DNA of 64,000 nucleotides from Tissierella praeacuta_A. Its GTDB lineage: Bacteria > Bacillota > Clostridia > Tissierellales > Tissierellaceae. Shown here piece by piece: positions 17,878 through 27,807 of the stretch. Position numbers and translations under genes: made by a program. How positions within the stretch are numbered: position 1 is the stretch's first letter; each line of letters begins with the position of its first letter. Below the pieces are notes generated by a model, which made no database searches, was not told where the DNA came from, and saw only the letters and a list, made by a program, of their open reading frames with translations. Location: the NCBI RefSeq assembly GCF_040396155.1, contig NZ_JBEBOY010000017.1:4408-68407 (forward strand), in the 5' to 3' direction.

Positions 17878-18441
17878 CTACTTAAATAACATTTGCCATT
17901 CTTCCTTTAAGATACCATAGCTCACAGAATCATAATATTTATTATCAACAATTCTTGCTTTTCGGTAAACAGCTTCCTTTTTCAAGCCCAATTTCTCTGC
18001 CAATCGCATCATTCTCATATTTCCAGACCAAGTTGACAATCCAAGCCTTATAAGTTTTGGGTTTTCAGCAAAGATTTCATCTATCCACATCTTTAAAGCT
18101 GTATAGCCTATACCATTTCCCCAATAATTTTCATTGAAAATTACAATTCCAACTTCCATCCAGAGAGTTTCTTGAGATTTCCAATACCAATTAACTTGGC
18201 CTATTATCTCATCAGTATCTTTATTAGCTATTATTTTTTTATTTTTTAGGACATTTCTTTCTCCTTTTAATAATAGTTCTTTAAGTTCTTCAACATACTT
18301 TATAAGCTCTTCTTCACTTCTTTTCCCATAGTATGGACCATTAAATTTATGGAATTCACATGAAGGATGATTCCAATATAAGTAATCCTCTAAATCTTTA
18401 ATTTCTAATTCTCTCAAGATTATATTTGCTTGTTTAGGCAT
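17878..18441 (-). CDS. GNAT-family N-acetyltransferase (RimJ/RimL type)
   Basis: A 187-residue acetyltransferase. Motif A region reads VNWYWKSQETLWMEVGIVIF followed by NENYWGNGIGYTALKMWIDE, the usual acetyl-CoA loop, and the end has the RLAEKLGLKKEA turn common in RimJ/RimL proteins. It would transfer acetyl from acetyl-CoA to an amine on a protein, antibiotic or metabolite. It stands alone on the minus strand. Confidence 0.8.
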   Translation of the reverse strand: MPKQANIILRELEIKDLEDYLYWNHPSCEFHKFNGPYYGKRSEEELIKYVEELKELLLKGERNVLKNKKIIANKDTDEIIGQVNWYWKSQETLWMEVGIVIFNENYWGNGIGYTALKMWIDEIFAENPKLIRLGLSTWSGNMRMMRLAEKLGLKKEAVYRKARIVDNKYYDSVSYGILKEEWQMLFK

Positions 18442-18894
18442 AATACTCCCCCATTGATTTAAAAATTTATTATTTTTATATAACGTATTTTCTTACAATC
18501 GTGTCTTATCATTCAAATTAAATTATATATCTTTCTTACATGCAATTCAAACTAATTTTCAACATATTGGAAAATACTTAATTTGTATCCTTAATTCATA
18601 ATAATATTTAAATATAAAAACAAGTACTTGCATATCAGTAAGCTCAAATTTCTTGATGTTATAGACAATATAATCCATATTAAATCATTAATTAAAGAAT
18701 TTATTGATATTCAAGTGTATCTAAGAAATCATTTATTTCTTTAATTCCCTTTATAATTCCTTTTTCATTCAACAAGGAATATATATCAAATATTGAAAAA
18801 TCAAGAATTCTCTTCTTTTTCTCTACTTTATGGCATATTACATTTTATACCTTTATATCCCTAGTTAGATTGTTGTTTATTTTCTCTGTTAAAT
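18442..18894. other. Intergenic region holding a small C-terminal gene fragment
   Basis: On the minus strand 18701-18844 is open for 47 codons with no start (containing RILDFSIFDIYSLLNEKG), flanked by stops. Codon pattern looks genuine, so it is probably the end of a gene otherwise deleted. Family not recognised. Nothing else seen. Confidence 0.35.
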
Positions 18895-19044
18895 TTATTT
18901 ATATAATCTAAGTTTATGGACAGCAATATTTCTATTTTCAGTCATCTTAACAACTGATAATCCTTTGGAACGGTAGTCATTAATTTTATCAGTTAATGTT
19001 AGTATAATAATTGAGCACTGAACCACTAGAAATCTAACACTCAT
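18895..19044 (-). CDS. Possible 49-residue small protein after the ABC permease
   Basis: An ATG at 19044 overlaps the end of the permease gene (stop at 19034) and opens 49 codons: a short hydrophobic start, then TLTDKINDYRSKGLSVVKMT and a basic end. Overlap suggests translational coupling. It may instead be the tail of a third gene of the ABC operon that has lost its front. There is no clear ribosome binding site. Confidence 0.3.
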   Translation of the reverse strand: MSVRFLVVQCSIIILTLTDKINDYRSKGLSVVKMTENRNIAVHKLRLYK

Positions 19045-20266
19045 TCATCCTATGTGCAGATATCAAAGATGATAGAAATATACATATAATTGAACAAACT
19101 ATGGCAAATATTAGAACTGCAGTTGATGTGAGAATTCTATTATTAAATAGATTGTAACTGTATAACGAAACTATAAACGAAAATAAGTTAACTCCGTTAA
19201 TAGGCTGTATATGCAAAAGTTTCTTTACAACTATTGGTAAGTATTCACTATTTCTTAGAAACATTGGTGGAACTATCAATAGAGAGGATACTAGCAATGA
19301 TGTATATGTCTTCTGAAATATAGAGTTTATTAAAGCCCCAATAAGAGTTATACACAATATGCATATCCATGCAATTACCATGTAATAAATGTATAACTGT
19401 CCAAATGACGGATTATATATTACCATAAAAAATTCAGGTAAGATTTGTATTTGTGCATTCCAACCAGAGACCCCTAAAACTCCGAATACAATAAATGATA
19501 CGATTATACTACATATTAAAAATTTCAATGTTAAATAGGTGAGCAATGCAAGTACCTTATTGAACCCTATGAATATAAGTTTTTTTCTTCCAGCAGCATT
19601 CAATATTATATCCATGTCTTGTTCCTTTTCAAATGAAAAAAGCTGATTAGATATTATAATAGCAGAAAAAACTATTGCAAAATATACGAAAAATAAGGAT
19701 TTAATTAAAATTGGCCACTGATCGATAAATTCAAACGTAAAAGGTTTTTCTATATGAGAAGCTCTTTTTAATGCTTCTTGTTTTTCAGAGCTCGATAAAA
19801 AATTAGTTCCATAGATATTTATCCTTCCTTCTATCTTTTTCATATTTCTATCATAAAAGTCATCCGTATTTGGTAGATTGCTAACTTGAAATCCACAAGA
19901 CCCTATGGATGGTAATTCACATGATCCTGTAATTGGCAAATATGCTTCTTTTAAAAGAAGAAATATTCCTGGATACTCTTCTTCAATTCCAAAAGATGCG
20001 GTTTCCCCCTTCGGAAGTGATTTATAAAATGTAAGGGCATCGTTCAGTTTCTCTATGCTTAATATTCCAGATGTCTTTTTTATTTTTTATTTTCTAGCTT
20101 CAAAACCATCCAAACCTTTTATTATAACTTCCTTCCCAGTAGAGTAATCGTAACTTTCATAGCTAGTAATAAAGAAAATTGGCATGACTATTGATAATAA
20201 TATTGCCAACACTAGCAAAATCATGACAGCCGGATTTTTATAAAATTTCTTCATTTCATAAGCCAT
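19034..20266 (-). pseudogene. ABC-2 type permease with an in-frame stop
   Basis: From ATG 20266 (AAAGGATG upstream) the frame reads an N-terminal membrane helix and an external loop, then meets TAA at 20087-20089, after which the same frame runs on unbroken to 19034. Full length would be about 410 residues: an N-terminal helix, a long extracellular domain (with the DDFYDRN motif also present in the next permease), and about five C-terminal helices including the cytoplasmic loop FSFEKEQDMDIILNAAGRKK. It is a paralogue of the permease at 20300-21483. A single base change would restore it. Confidence 0.72.
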
Positions 20267-20299
20267 TGTAACTCATCCTTTCAATATAAAGATTAGTTT

Positions 20300-21483
20300 C
20301 TAAGCGTTTTTTATCCTCGAGCTAAATAATCTAGGTACTATTAAAACACAAATTATTAAAATTATAAGAGAACATAAAATAATGGCTGTCGTTGTAAGAC
20401 TTTTAATGAAAAAAACTTAAACATCTGAAGTGATGTTATATTTCTTATCGTCATAAAACCATTAATTGGCTGCACCTTCAAAAATTTTCTTACAGATATA
20501 GGGATAGAATCAAACCTTATAATTACCAAGGGCAAAAATACCATTAGAAACCCAATCACTAATGATGCATAAGATTTTTGCATAAAGGCGTTTATAGTTG
20601 CAACTAAAGTTCCTATTGCTATAATACTAATCCAACCCATGAATAGGAACAACAAGTACACACCACCAAAAGTTAAATTATATATGGAAGTAAAAAATTC
20701 AATTTGAATTTGACTTGACCAACCATCTATACCAGTAGCTGAAAATACTATTATAGAGACTATTAACACACTAACTAAAAACTCTATCGTCAAAAAGGTT
20801 AGCAAAGCAAATATTTTATTTCTTCCAATGCTTTGTAGTTTTTTACTTCCAAACGTAACTAATATAATATCCATATTCTTTTCTTTCTCATAAGAAAAAA
20901 GTCTTGATCCTACAACAATGGCAGATATGGAAATAATAATAAATAAGATAGCTAATGATTTGTAAACCTCTACCCATTGTCTACTGAAATTTATGACAAA
21001 TGGCTTTTCTATGGTCTCTGCTCTTTTCAATATAGCATCCTTTTCCCATAATTTATAATCATTCGGTGAATTATTTAAAGTATCTTCTATTTTTATTATA
21101 TTTCTATTGTAAAAATCATCTACATTTTTCATTGTATGCAGATTTGCTCTTTCCTCTGGATTACTTGGCGAATATGCATAAGATAATAAATTAATAATGC
21201 CTGGATATTTTATATCACTTTCTAAGTAGGCTAACTCAGGGGATGGTATTGATTGCAAGTAACTTAGAACTTCTTTTATTTTGTTGATACTTAACTCACC
21301 TTTAGAGTTTTTATATCGTTCTCTCATTACATGAATAGCAGCTCTCCCCTTAATTCTGTTAATACTATTTGGAGATTCTATTACGGAAAAACTTCTTATA
21401 GGTGCTATGGAAACTAAGATAGCAAGCAGGACTAAAATTTTTACATGAAGTTCATTCCAAAACTTTTTTAATTCACTTAACAT
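20300..21483 (-). pseudogene. ABC-2 type permease with a C-terminal frameshift
   Basis: The true start is ATG 21483 (AAAGGAGG 8 bases upstream), overlapping the ATPase stop by 11 bases. The frame matches its paralogue until the motif VQPING, then is shifted at the A7 run 20409-20415 and stops at 20362. In the other frame the sequence continues as TTTAIILCSLIILIICVLIV with a stop at 20300, matching the last helix of the paralogue (LTSTAVLIFAIVCSIICIFL). Features: one N-terminal helix, an external loop with DDFYNRN, then about five helices and loop FSYEKEKNMDIILVTFGSKK. The last membrane helix is lost unless the shift is a sequence error. Confidence 0.72.
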
Positions 21484-22363
21484 TTGAATGTGCCTCCTTT
21501 TTAAAGTTAATGAGGTAAACATCATTTAAAGTGGGTTTTACTTTTACTGCATTAGGCACAGGGCGTGTTGAACTAATAATTCTAGCTTTAATAGTCCCCT
21601 CCGACTCATAAACCATTGATACTACGTAATCTTCCGTTTTATTATGTACTTTCAGTTCATTATGCATGTCTAGTTGATTGTTGAAGTTTGCCTCCCATAC
21701 GAAATCATCACAACGATTAATTAGATCTTTTTCGGTACCATTCATTACAAAATGTCCATCTTTTAAAATAAAAATTTCCTTTGATATAAATTCTAAATCA
21801 GTAACAATATGGGTTGATATTAGTATAATCTGCTCGTGTCCAAAATTTGAAATATAATTTTTAAAATTAATTCTTTCAGTTGGATCTAAACCTGTAGTCG
21901 GTTCATCAAGCATAATAATCTTTGGATTAAGCAAAAAAGCTTGAGCTAACCCAACTCTTCTCAATTGACCTCCAGACAATCTTTTTAGTTTTTTATGTTT
22001 AAGATCTGTTAAATTAAACAAATTAAGCTTTTCATCTATATCATTATTTATTCTATTTTGACTAGCATTGGATTTTATATTACCTAAGTATGATAGAAAT
22101 TCACAGATACTCATATCTGGATAGCCGTTAAATTTTTGTGGCAAAAATCCTAGCAGAACATCTTTTTTATCGTCTATGTCAGGATAAATTACCGTTCCTT
22201 GATAATCAGTTAAAAATCCACTAATTATTTTAAAAAGAGTTGTCTTACCAACACCATTAGCCCCTAAAAATCCATAGATACCATTTTCTATGGTAGCACT
22301 CATATCATCAATAACGACATTGTTTCCATATGATTTTTTAATGTTTTTTATTTGTAAACTCAT
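21473..22363 (-). CDS. ABC transporter ATP-binding protein of the permease pair
   Basis: A 296-residue ATPase from ATG 22363 (AGGAGGG 9 bases upstream; a longer in-frame extension upstream lacks a site). Walker A is GANGVGKTT, signature LSGGQLRR, Walker B IIMLDEP, switch His in LISTH. Length and spacing fit ABC-2 exporters for lipids, peptides or antibiotics. It is first in an operon with two related permeases, both of which carry lesions, so the exporter may not work. The promoter carries a 26-bp palindrome at 22401. Confidence 0.85.
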   Translation of the reverse strand: MSLQIKNIKKSYGNNVVIDDMSATIENGIYGFLGANGVGKTTLFKIISGFLTDYQGTVIYPDIDDKKDVLLGFLPQKFNGYPDMSICEFLSYLGNIKSNASQNRINNDIDEKLNLFNLTDLKHKKLKRLSGGQLRRVGLAQAFLLNPKIIMLDEPTTGLDPTERINFKNYISNFGHEQIILISTHIVTDLEFISKEIFILKDGHFVMNGTEKDLINRCDDFVWEANFNNQLDMHNELKVHNKTEDYVVSMVYESEGTIKARIISSTRPVPNAVKVKPTLNDVYLINFKKEAHSNVK

Positions 22364-22400
22364 AATGTTTGTCCCTCCTAATAAAATAGTGCTTAAATAT

Positions 22401-22426
22401 TTGAAGTATCTATATAGATACTTCAA
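22401..22426. promoter_or_regulatory. 26-bp perfect palindrome before the ABC ATPase gene
   Basis: TTGAAGTATCTA, TA, TAGATACTTCAA forms a perfect 26-bp palindrome about 40 bases upstream of the ATPase start. It has no T-run, so an operator for a dimeric repressor is likelier than a terminator. Confidence 0.5.
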
Positions 22427-22504
22427 AACTATAAAAATGTATATAAATAAAATTATTGTCGATATTCTAAACTTGTTATATAAGTAATACTTTGTAAATT
22501 TAAT

Positions 22505-22905
22505 TTATTCCTCTAAATTATTTTGTATTGAATATAACTCATAATATATATTTCTATTTTTTAATAATTCACTATGAGTTCCAGTCTCTTCTACACAACC
22601 ATTCTTTAATACTACAATTTTAGTTGCTTTTGAAACCATATTATTAAATCTATGCATTATAATAATCCCAATCTTATTATCTATTTCTGAAAGTATTGAC
22701 TTTAAAACCATATTTTCAGAAACTAAATCTAAAGGCGAATTTGGCTCGTCAAAAATATATAAATCAGCTTCTTTTATTATTGTTCTTGCAAGTGCTAACT
22801 TTTGCCATTGACCTATTGAAATTTGTCTACTTCTTCTTTGTTTCTATGATTAAAATATATTTTATAATAAAATCCTTGTCAGCTAACTTTTGTATATTTT
22901 TTGAA
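22505..22905 (-). pseudogene. C-terminal part of an ABC exporter (NBD end)
   Basis: The minus strand reads the second half of a nucleotide-binding domain: signature RQISIGQWQKLALARTII, Walker B YIFDEPNSPLD, the switch HRF, and the exporter-type ending LKNGCVEETGTHSELL. Upstream, at about 22838, a stop interrupts, and the Walker A and all membrane helices are absent. It belonged to a fused TM-NBD peptide or lantibiotic exporter. Confidence 0.7.
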
Positions 22906-23269
22906 ATTTTCTAAAATAAAAATATAAGAACAAACAAATAAACTTCACTATATTTAATAGCTTAATCTATTGAACTAGTTAAACTAAGCAAAATAATAAA
23001 ATAATAGTAGAATTTGTAAATATAAAAGACTCTAGTTTTCTATAAAAAAAGACATGAAGACTTTTATTTTCATGCCCTTAATTCTAACTAACTCATTATA
23101 TCAACTTTTCTTCTATATATTTAACACATTTTTTCGTTGTAATATAATTATGGATTCCATATGCCCTGATAGTACAATAATGATGTCTTAAATATATAGT
23201 CTCCTTCATCTTAATTTATTCTGCTTTTTTACTAAGTCTTGATTATATATCATCTAAAATTAGAGATAG
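22906..23269. other. Intergenic region with a dispersed repeat and a 37-codon frame
   Basis: Minus strand 23096-23209 is open from ATG for 37 codons (MKETIYLRHHYCTIRAYGIH...). No ribosome binding site. Part of it (23146-23190) matches 35131-35172 at about 35 of 43 bases, with weaker likeness at 31524, 17720 and 51320. It looks like a dispersed repeat with a coding past. A weak hairpin lies near 23060. Confidence 0.35.
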
Positions 23270-23992
23270 TTATTCAGATATATCAGAAAGTTCCTCTAAT
23301 ATATGTGTCTTAGCATTATTAAATTTAGTACCCGCCACTGATGCACCGGCCAGTGCAATTAATGATCCTAATGAAATGGTCCTTAATACGATAATTAATA
23401 TGTTGATTTTGCTCATTTCTGCATCATGTACTTTTATAATATTATCCAATATTCTTGTTGGTGTACCTACAAACAATAGTCCTATTATATTATTATTTTT
23501 ATCTTTTATCGGTTGGTAAGCTGTATAATAGCTTTCACCTAATATTTCTGCATCTCCTATATATAACTCCCCATTCATTACTGTTTGATATGCATTATGT
23601 TCATTACCTAAAAATGTACCTATTGCCCTTTCGTTTTCATCAGACATAATATTTGTTGAAATTCTTTTAAAGTCATCGTTAACTTTAACAAAAATAGAAG
23701 ACTTATCACCTAAATCTTCTAATACAGTGTCTACTACTCCAAATCTACCTTCTATACTATTACCATCACTATCAAGTAAAGTTCCATCTCCTTGAGTTAA
23801 TGTACCATAAGAGTTATTGATATATTTCATTGTTAAATTTATATTATTTTCAACATGATTTTTTAACAATTGATTTTTAATATTATCTATTTCTTTGGTA
23901 CTGTATGAAAATCCTAATAATCCTACAATCAAGCTAGCCAACAAGGCTATCATCCCACAATATGCTATTAACTTTATTTTGTTAATTTTCAT
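23270..23992 (-). CDS. Membrane-bound Cache-domain sensor without an output domain
   Basis: A 240-residue protein from ATG 23992 (GGAGGG 8 bases upstream). It has a membrane helix at about 8-28, a single Cache_3-like external domain (about 30-190) with the motif GTFLGNEHNAYQTVMNGELY followed by YTAYQPIKDKNNNIIGLLFVG, and a second helix (about 200-225). In chemoreceptors this is followed by HAMP and a signalling rod; here only about 15 residues remain (FNNAKTHILEELSDISE). It is either a truncated chemoreceptor or a stand-alone ligand sensor for the two membrane proteins in the same operon. Confidence 0.75.
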   Translation of the reverse strand: MKINKIKLIAYCGMIALLASLIVGLLGFSYSTKEIDNIKNQLLKNHVENNINLTMKYINNSYGTLTQGDGTLLDSDGNSIEGRFGVVDTVLEDLGDKSSIFVKVNDDFKRISTNIMSDENERAIGTFLGNEHNAYQTVMNGELYIGDAEILGESYYTAYQPIKDKNNNIIGLLFVGTPTRILDNIIKVHDAEMSKINILIIVLRTISLGSLIALAGASVAGTKFNNAKTHILEELSDISE

Positions 23993-24055
23993 AAATTGCT
24001 CCCTCCGTTTTACCATTTACACTTCAGACTTTATGTAACAAATATTTAGCCCCGA

Positions 24056-24436
24056 TTATTCATCTATCCCTACAAATACTTTCTTAAAGCCCAACCATGC
24101 AAAACATGATATAGCAGCTATTGTACCGAGCCTTCCACCAATACCTATATATGCACTTCTAGCTGCTATAAACAGTATTCCTGTCATTAAAGATATTACA
24201 GCCATTTCTAAAAGATTTAGTGCATTTTCAAGAGAAATCATTCCAGCATAAGAAGAACAGGCTGCAGCTGTTGCCAATACATCACCAGTTAAAGGGAAAA
24301 AATATGGAAGCATAAGACCCGATACCAAAGTTATTATTGCTGAAGCAATAACCGCTCCTCTCTGTAAAATATTAGATACTATATAGGTAGCCAGACCTGC
24401 AGCTATTGATATTATTAAAATTATCATTTCCTCCAT
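24056..24436 (-). CDS. Small polytopic membrane protein, pair partner B
   Basis: A 126-residue protein that is almost wholly hydrophobic, with about four membrane helices. It contains YIGIGGRLGTIAAIS, which matches YAGIGGKGGTTAALS in the upstream gene product, and a middle part MISLENALNLLEMAV, so the two are paralogues. It starts 10 bases after the partner. Function unknown: a two-component channel or transporter is a reasonable guess. It is followed by the Cache sensor gene. Confidence 0.65.
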   Translation of the reverse strand: MEEMIILIISIAAGLATYIVSNILQRGAVIASAIITLVSGLMLPYFFPLTGDVLATAAACSSYAGMISLENALNLLEMAVISLMTGILFIAARSAYIGIGGRLGTIAAISCFAWLGFKKVFVGIDE

Positions 24437-24446
24437 TTAATACCTC

Positions 24447-25007
24447 CTAACTAAAAATTCTCATTATTGTTTTCGTAATTATTGTAGACAATGCTGCTGT
24501 CGTTCCACCTTTTCCACCAATACCTGCATAAATTTCCACAGTAGTTAAAAGAATTAAGCCCACTATCAAACTTCCTAGTGCAGCTACTGTCATAGAAGGT
24601 ATTACTGTCAATGAACTCATTCCAACAAATGATGATGTATAAGTTATGCCAGCTAAGTCGTTTGGAAGAAATATGGCAGCCATTACACCTACTAATCCAT
24701 TAGCAATAACTGGTCCGTATCCCATTTTATGATTTATAAACCATGTTAAAGTAACTCCTATAAATGAACATATTAGAACATATAAACTTCTCTTATTAAA
24801 CTTAATTTTATCGTCTCTTTCTATCAACTTTTTAAAATGATCTGCTAAACTTATGGCAAAAAAGCATCCAAAAATTATTAAAATTTCTGTCTTATGAAAA
24901 TTTTTTTCATTAGCTGCTGTTGAAATAATTAAGCCTCCTCCAGTTGCAATAAAGGCTATTAATCCTAATAGCCTTGTGCTCATTTTACTAAATAACTTTC
25001 TATTCAT
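24447..25007 (-). CDS. Polytopic membrane protein, pair partner A
   Basis: A 186-residue protein with about five membrane helices. The second half carries GLVGVMAAIFLPNDLAGITY and the motif YAGIGGKGGTTAALST shared with the next gene product. It is the first gene of a three-gene operon (partner A, partner B, Cache sensor). I recognise no named family. The conserved GIGGK-GT-AA motif lies at the end of a helix and may line a pore or bind an ion. Confidence 0.65.
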   Translation of the reverse strand: MNRKLFSKMSTRLLGLIAFIATGGGLIISTAANEKNFHKTEILIIFGCFFAISLADHFKKLIERDDKIKFNKRSLYVLICSFIGVTLTWFINHKMGYGPVIANGLVGVMAAIFLPNDLAGITYTSSFVGMSSLTVIPSMTVAALGSLIVGLILLTTVEIYAGIGGKGGTTAALSTIITKTIMRIFS

Positions 25008-25155
25008 TTTACCGCTACCAAAGATTTACAAAACTCTATAATTTGAATGCTTTTATATATCTCTATTCCTTGGTAACTTCCTCCCTTTTTATTTGTTTTA
25101 TATTTTTCGACCATATTTATTAAATAATTATAAAGTGCAATTATACCATATACCT

Positions 25156-25299
25156 TTAGTTTAATTGATATTCATTTATAAAGCAATATTGAACTGAATT
25201 TATGCAAATTCTTCTTAGATAAGGATGAAGATCTCCTGCTGTTTTTAAATCTCCATCATTAATCATATTTCTTAAAACTTCTTTTCTTGCCATTGGCAT
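25156..25299 (-). pseudogene. N-terminal remnant of an IS256-type transposase
   Basis: A 47-codon frame from ATG 25299 with AAAGGAG 9 bases upstream. The start (MARKEVLRNMINDGDLKTAG, then DLHPYL) resembles the first residues of IS256-family transposases, which have NGNLKTAEDLHSYLKDMF at this place. After that the frame turns to unrelated sequence and stops. No inverted repeats found. Confidence 0.45.
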
Positions 25300-25415
25300 A
25301 ACAAATGCTCCTTTCTGGTTTTAATTCTTGCCAGAAAAAAGCATTTATTTTTACTTAAACACAGATTATTTTACATTATCACTTATTCTTTAGTATAATT
25401 TTATATTTATATAAG

Positions 25416-25970
25416 TTAATTTTCAATTTTAGATATTATTTTGTTATAAATTTTCTTCATATGAAATTCACTTGAATAAATATCTATCTCATTGATTGGT
25501 ATCCACTTGACAGCACTGTTTTCATCTTGCTGAACAATCAACTGTTCATTCTCATCAGCCTGAAATAAATATGTGACTGATATATGTAAGTGTGATGTTA
25601 TAAACTTTCCTTTTCTAAGGTGTCCAAGTACAGGTAAAATATCTAATGAAACAATCTTATTAGTAATAGGATGAATATCTTTCACTCCCGTTTCTTCTGT
25701 AATCTCTGACATGGCAACATCTATTAAATTTTCTTTACCATCTGCATGTCCTCCTGTTAAAGACCAAGCATTAAATATATTATGGTGTACCATCAATACT
25801 TTATCCTTATTTTTATTTATAACAAACCCAGAGCTTGTTATATGAATAAGTTCATTGTCTCTTTTTAGAATATTCTCAAACATATTTATGTACTTCAATG
25901 TTGCTTCCTTGTCTTTTATCTCTTGCTCATTGAAAGGGACAAATTCTCTTATTAAATCGACCCAACTCAT
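25416..25970 (-). CDS. Nudix hydrolase
   Basis: A 184-residue protein with the Nudix box GGHADGKENLIDVAMSEITE followed by ETG, in which the usual Arg of the REUXEE core is Ser. The three catalytic glutamates are present. It would cleave a nucleoside diphosphate linked to another group, perhaps in housecleaning or cofactor turnover. A single gene on the minus strand. Confidence 0.85.
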   Translation of the reverse strand: MSWVDLIREFVPFNEQEIKDKEATLKYINMFENILKRDNELIHITSSGFVINKNKDKVLMVHHNIFNAWSLTGGHADGKENLIDVAMSEITEETGVKDIHPITNKIVSLDILPVLGHLRKGKFITSHLHISVTYLFQADENEQLIVQQDENSAVKWIPINEIDIYSSEFHMKKIYNKIISKIEN

Positions 25971-26126
25971 ATTCCCACCTGCCCTTCTAAATATAATTCA
26001 TCATATTATACTAATATATATTATAGCATATAGTTCATCCATCAATTTATCAACTCAACTTTTTCTACTTTTCCCCTATCATAACTGAAATTATCAATAC
26101 AAAATGTATTTATCAGATAAAAGACT

Positions 26127-26324
26127 CTATATTAATGTCTTTAAATTATGAATAATTACATCAGGTCGATCCAAATAAATTTCGTGGTCGCTATTTTCAG
26201 CAATTATTAATCTTCCTTCATCTGAAAGGTTTGATAACTCAATTTGTAGTTTACACCACTCATTTTCATATAAAATTGCTTCCTTCTTCAGTTTTATCTT
26301 CACCAATAATCTTATATTCCTAAT
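26127..26324 (-). pseudogene. C-terminal fragment of an alpha/beta hydrolase
   Basis: A 65-codon frame without a start ends in SDEGRLIIAENSDHEIYLDR, the catalytic-His end of alpha/beta hydrolases (pattern I..SGH.I..D.PD.V). The nucleophile and acid parts are lost. The rest of 26325-26589 shows no gene. Confidence 0.5.
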
Positions 26325-26589
26325 TCAATTCATCCATATCTCTATTCCTTTCTCATTAAAATCTACTAATCTAGACACCTTATTTTAAAATAATAACTAG
26401 TTAAAAGTTGCTTTGATATACTTGCAATCTAGTTAGTTGTATTAAATTCACCTACTAAAATATCCCAAATATCTGCACCTAGGTTAACATATTTTGCTTG
26501 AGTCTTCCTATTTGTAAATTTTAACTACCACAACAAGTTAAACTATATAAATTTTACTTCAATAACTTCATTGAAGATTGAAATTAATA

Positions 26590-27222
26590 TCATAATTCAA
26601 ACTGGAATTTGCGATATTGCTTTAAAAAATTCTGATAAAAATATAGTAACTTACTATCAAAAACAATCCATTCTTTCTCATTTTCGATTAATCTTTTATA
26701 AGTCTTCTGTTGTCCTGGCTTTTCTTGTATATTTTTTTCATAGTCTTTTATCTTTTCTTTACGTTTTTTAATACTATTTTTCTCTTTTTCAATTTGTTCT
26801 TCACAGTATGAAATGTATTCTTTTACGACTTCACCAGGATACTTCGCCAAAATAGAAATGATATCTGGCAAAAATTCTTTGTATCCATTATATGTAGGAA
26901 TCACAAAGATACATAACCAGAAGAAACATTCCTCCGAATTTTCAGTCGATAGTATGCTTGTATTATCTAAAATACATCTTACAGTATCTAATGGAGATTT
27001 TTCATAAATACTCCTAATTGCCTCTACGATAAACTCATTTTGTTCAGAAGTAGAACAATTATCATCAAAAAGTTTAATTAAATAGGGAATCTCTGAAACA
27101 GTTAGATTGCCATCCCATTTCGAACAAAAATCATTCATTTTGTAAATAAGTTCTTCGCTTTGTTTTTTTAATTCATATATTTGATTAAACTCGGTTATAA
27201 ATTCTTCACTAGCTCTTGACAC
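26590..27222 (-). CDS. Hypothetical protein with a C-terminal coiled coil
   Basis: A 210-residue soluble protein from GTG 27222 (TGGAGG 9 bases upstream). The first 130 residues are helical with a HEAT-like pattern (IPYLIKLFDD, AIRSIYEKSPLDTVRCILDN, LPDIISILAKYPG); residues 140-190 form a highly charged coiled coil (EEQIEKEKNSIKKRKEKIKD). Family not recognised. Its place at the end of an array of immunity-like genes, behind a spacer shared with another member, suggests a related role. Confidence 0.5.
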   Translation of the reverse strand: MSRASEEFITEFNQIYELKKQSEELIYKMNDFCSKWDGNLTVSEIPYLIKLFDDNCSTSEQNEFIVEAIRSIYEKSPLDTVRCILDNTSILSTENSEECFFWLCIFVIPTYNGYKEFLPDIISILAKYPGEVVKEYISYCEEQIEKEKNSIKKRKEKIKDYEKNIQEKPGQQKTYKRLIENEKEWIVFDSKLLYFYQNFLKQYRKFQFEL

Positions 27223-27266
27223 AATAATATACCTCCAATAATTCAACCCTTTATTCATCTGTTTAT

Positions 27267-27322
27267 ATAAATTTCATGTAACTTTGCTATAATTCACCTA
27301 CAGAAGCGAATGCTCATTTTCT
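27267..27322 (-). repeat. Conserved intergenic spacer, copy 1
   Basis: About 56 bases before the 26590 gene; matches 29600-29654 at about 48 of 56 positions, ending in a shared GCGAATGCTCATT. Both copies lie immediately downstream of an immunity-like gene on the same strand. Shorter pieces (GCTCATAATCTCAC) occur near 27903 and 30345. Confidence 0.6.
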
Positions 27323-27336
27323 ACAAAAAATCTAAT

Positions 27337-27807
27337 TTACCCCAAACATTCAATAACACTTTCAGCAAAAGATAAGATTTCTTCATTTGTATTCAATGCC
27401 AATTCTTGAAAATATCCCATATCTTCCTTTAACTTATTTCTTAATTTCCCTTGCCATGAATCAGGTAGATTCGCTCCAGCTGTACAAATAGAAAAACCTA
27501 TTAGTATGTCTAATATTTCAATCTTCAAATTGTCATCCAAATTCTTTAGACCGTAAATAAGAAAATCATAGGCAGGAAGCGCAGCAGAAGATACAGATAC
27601 ATGCTGATGGCATAAACCACACCATAAATAATGTGTTGCTTTCATAGCACATTCTTTATCTTCTGAAAATAAATCCAATAGCAAGCTTGAAACTTTGGGA
27701 ATGTATTTTGATTGGTCCAAATATTGTGGAATATCTTGATTAGCATTTCCGTAAGCAGTTTCATATTGACTCCAGTCGATATTCTTTATTTCATTTCTAA
27801 TATCCAT
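27337..27807 (-). CDS. HEAT-like immunity-type protein
   Basis: A 156-residue soluble helical protein with the start IDWSQYETAYGNA, followed by repeats such as KVSSLLLDLFSEDKECAMKA and LPAYDFLIYGL. This pattern is common in small clostridial and bacillar proteins found in immunity clusters. No catalytic residues. ATG with GGGGAA upstream. No toxin gene is adjacent. Role is inferred. Confidence 0.5.
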   Translation of the reverse strand: MDIRNEIKNIDWSQYETAYGNANQDIPQYLDQSKYIPKVSSLLLDLFSEDKECAMKATHYLWCGLCHQHVSVSSAALPAYDFLIYGLKNLDDNLKIEILDILIGFSICTAGANLPDSWQGKLRNKLKEDMGYFQELALNTNEEILSFAESVIECLG

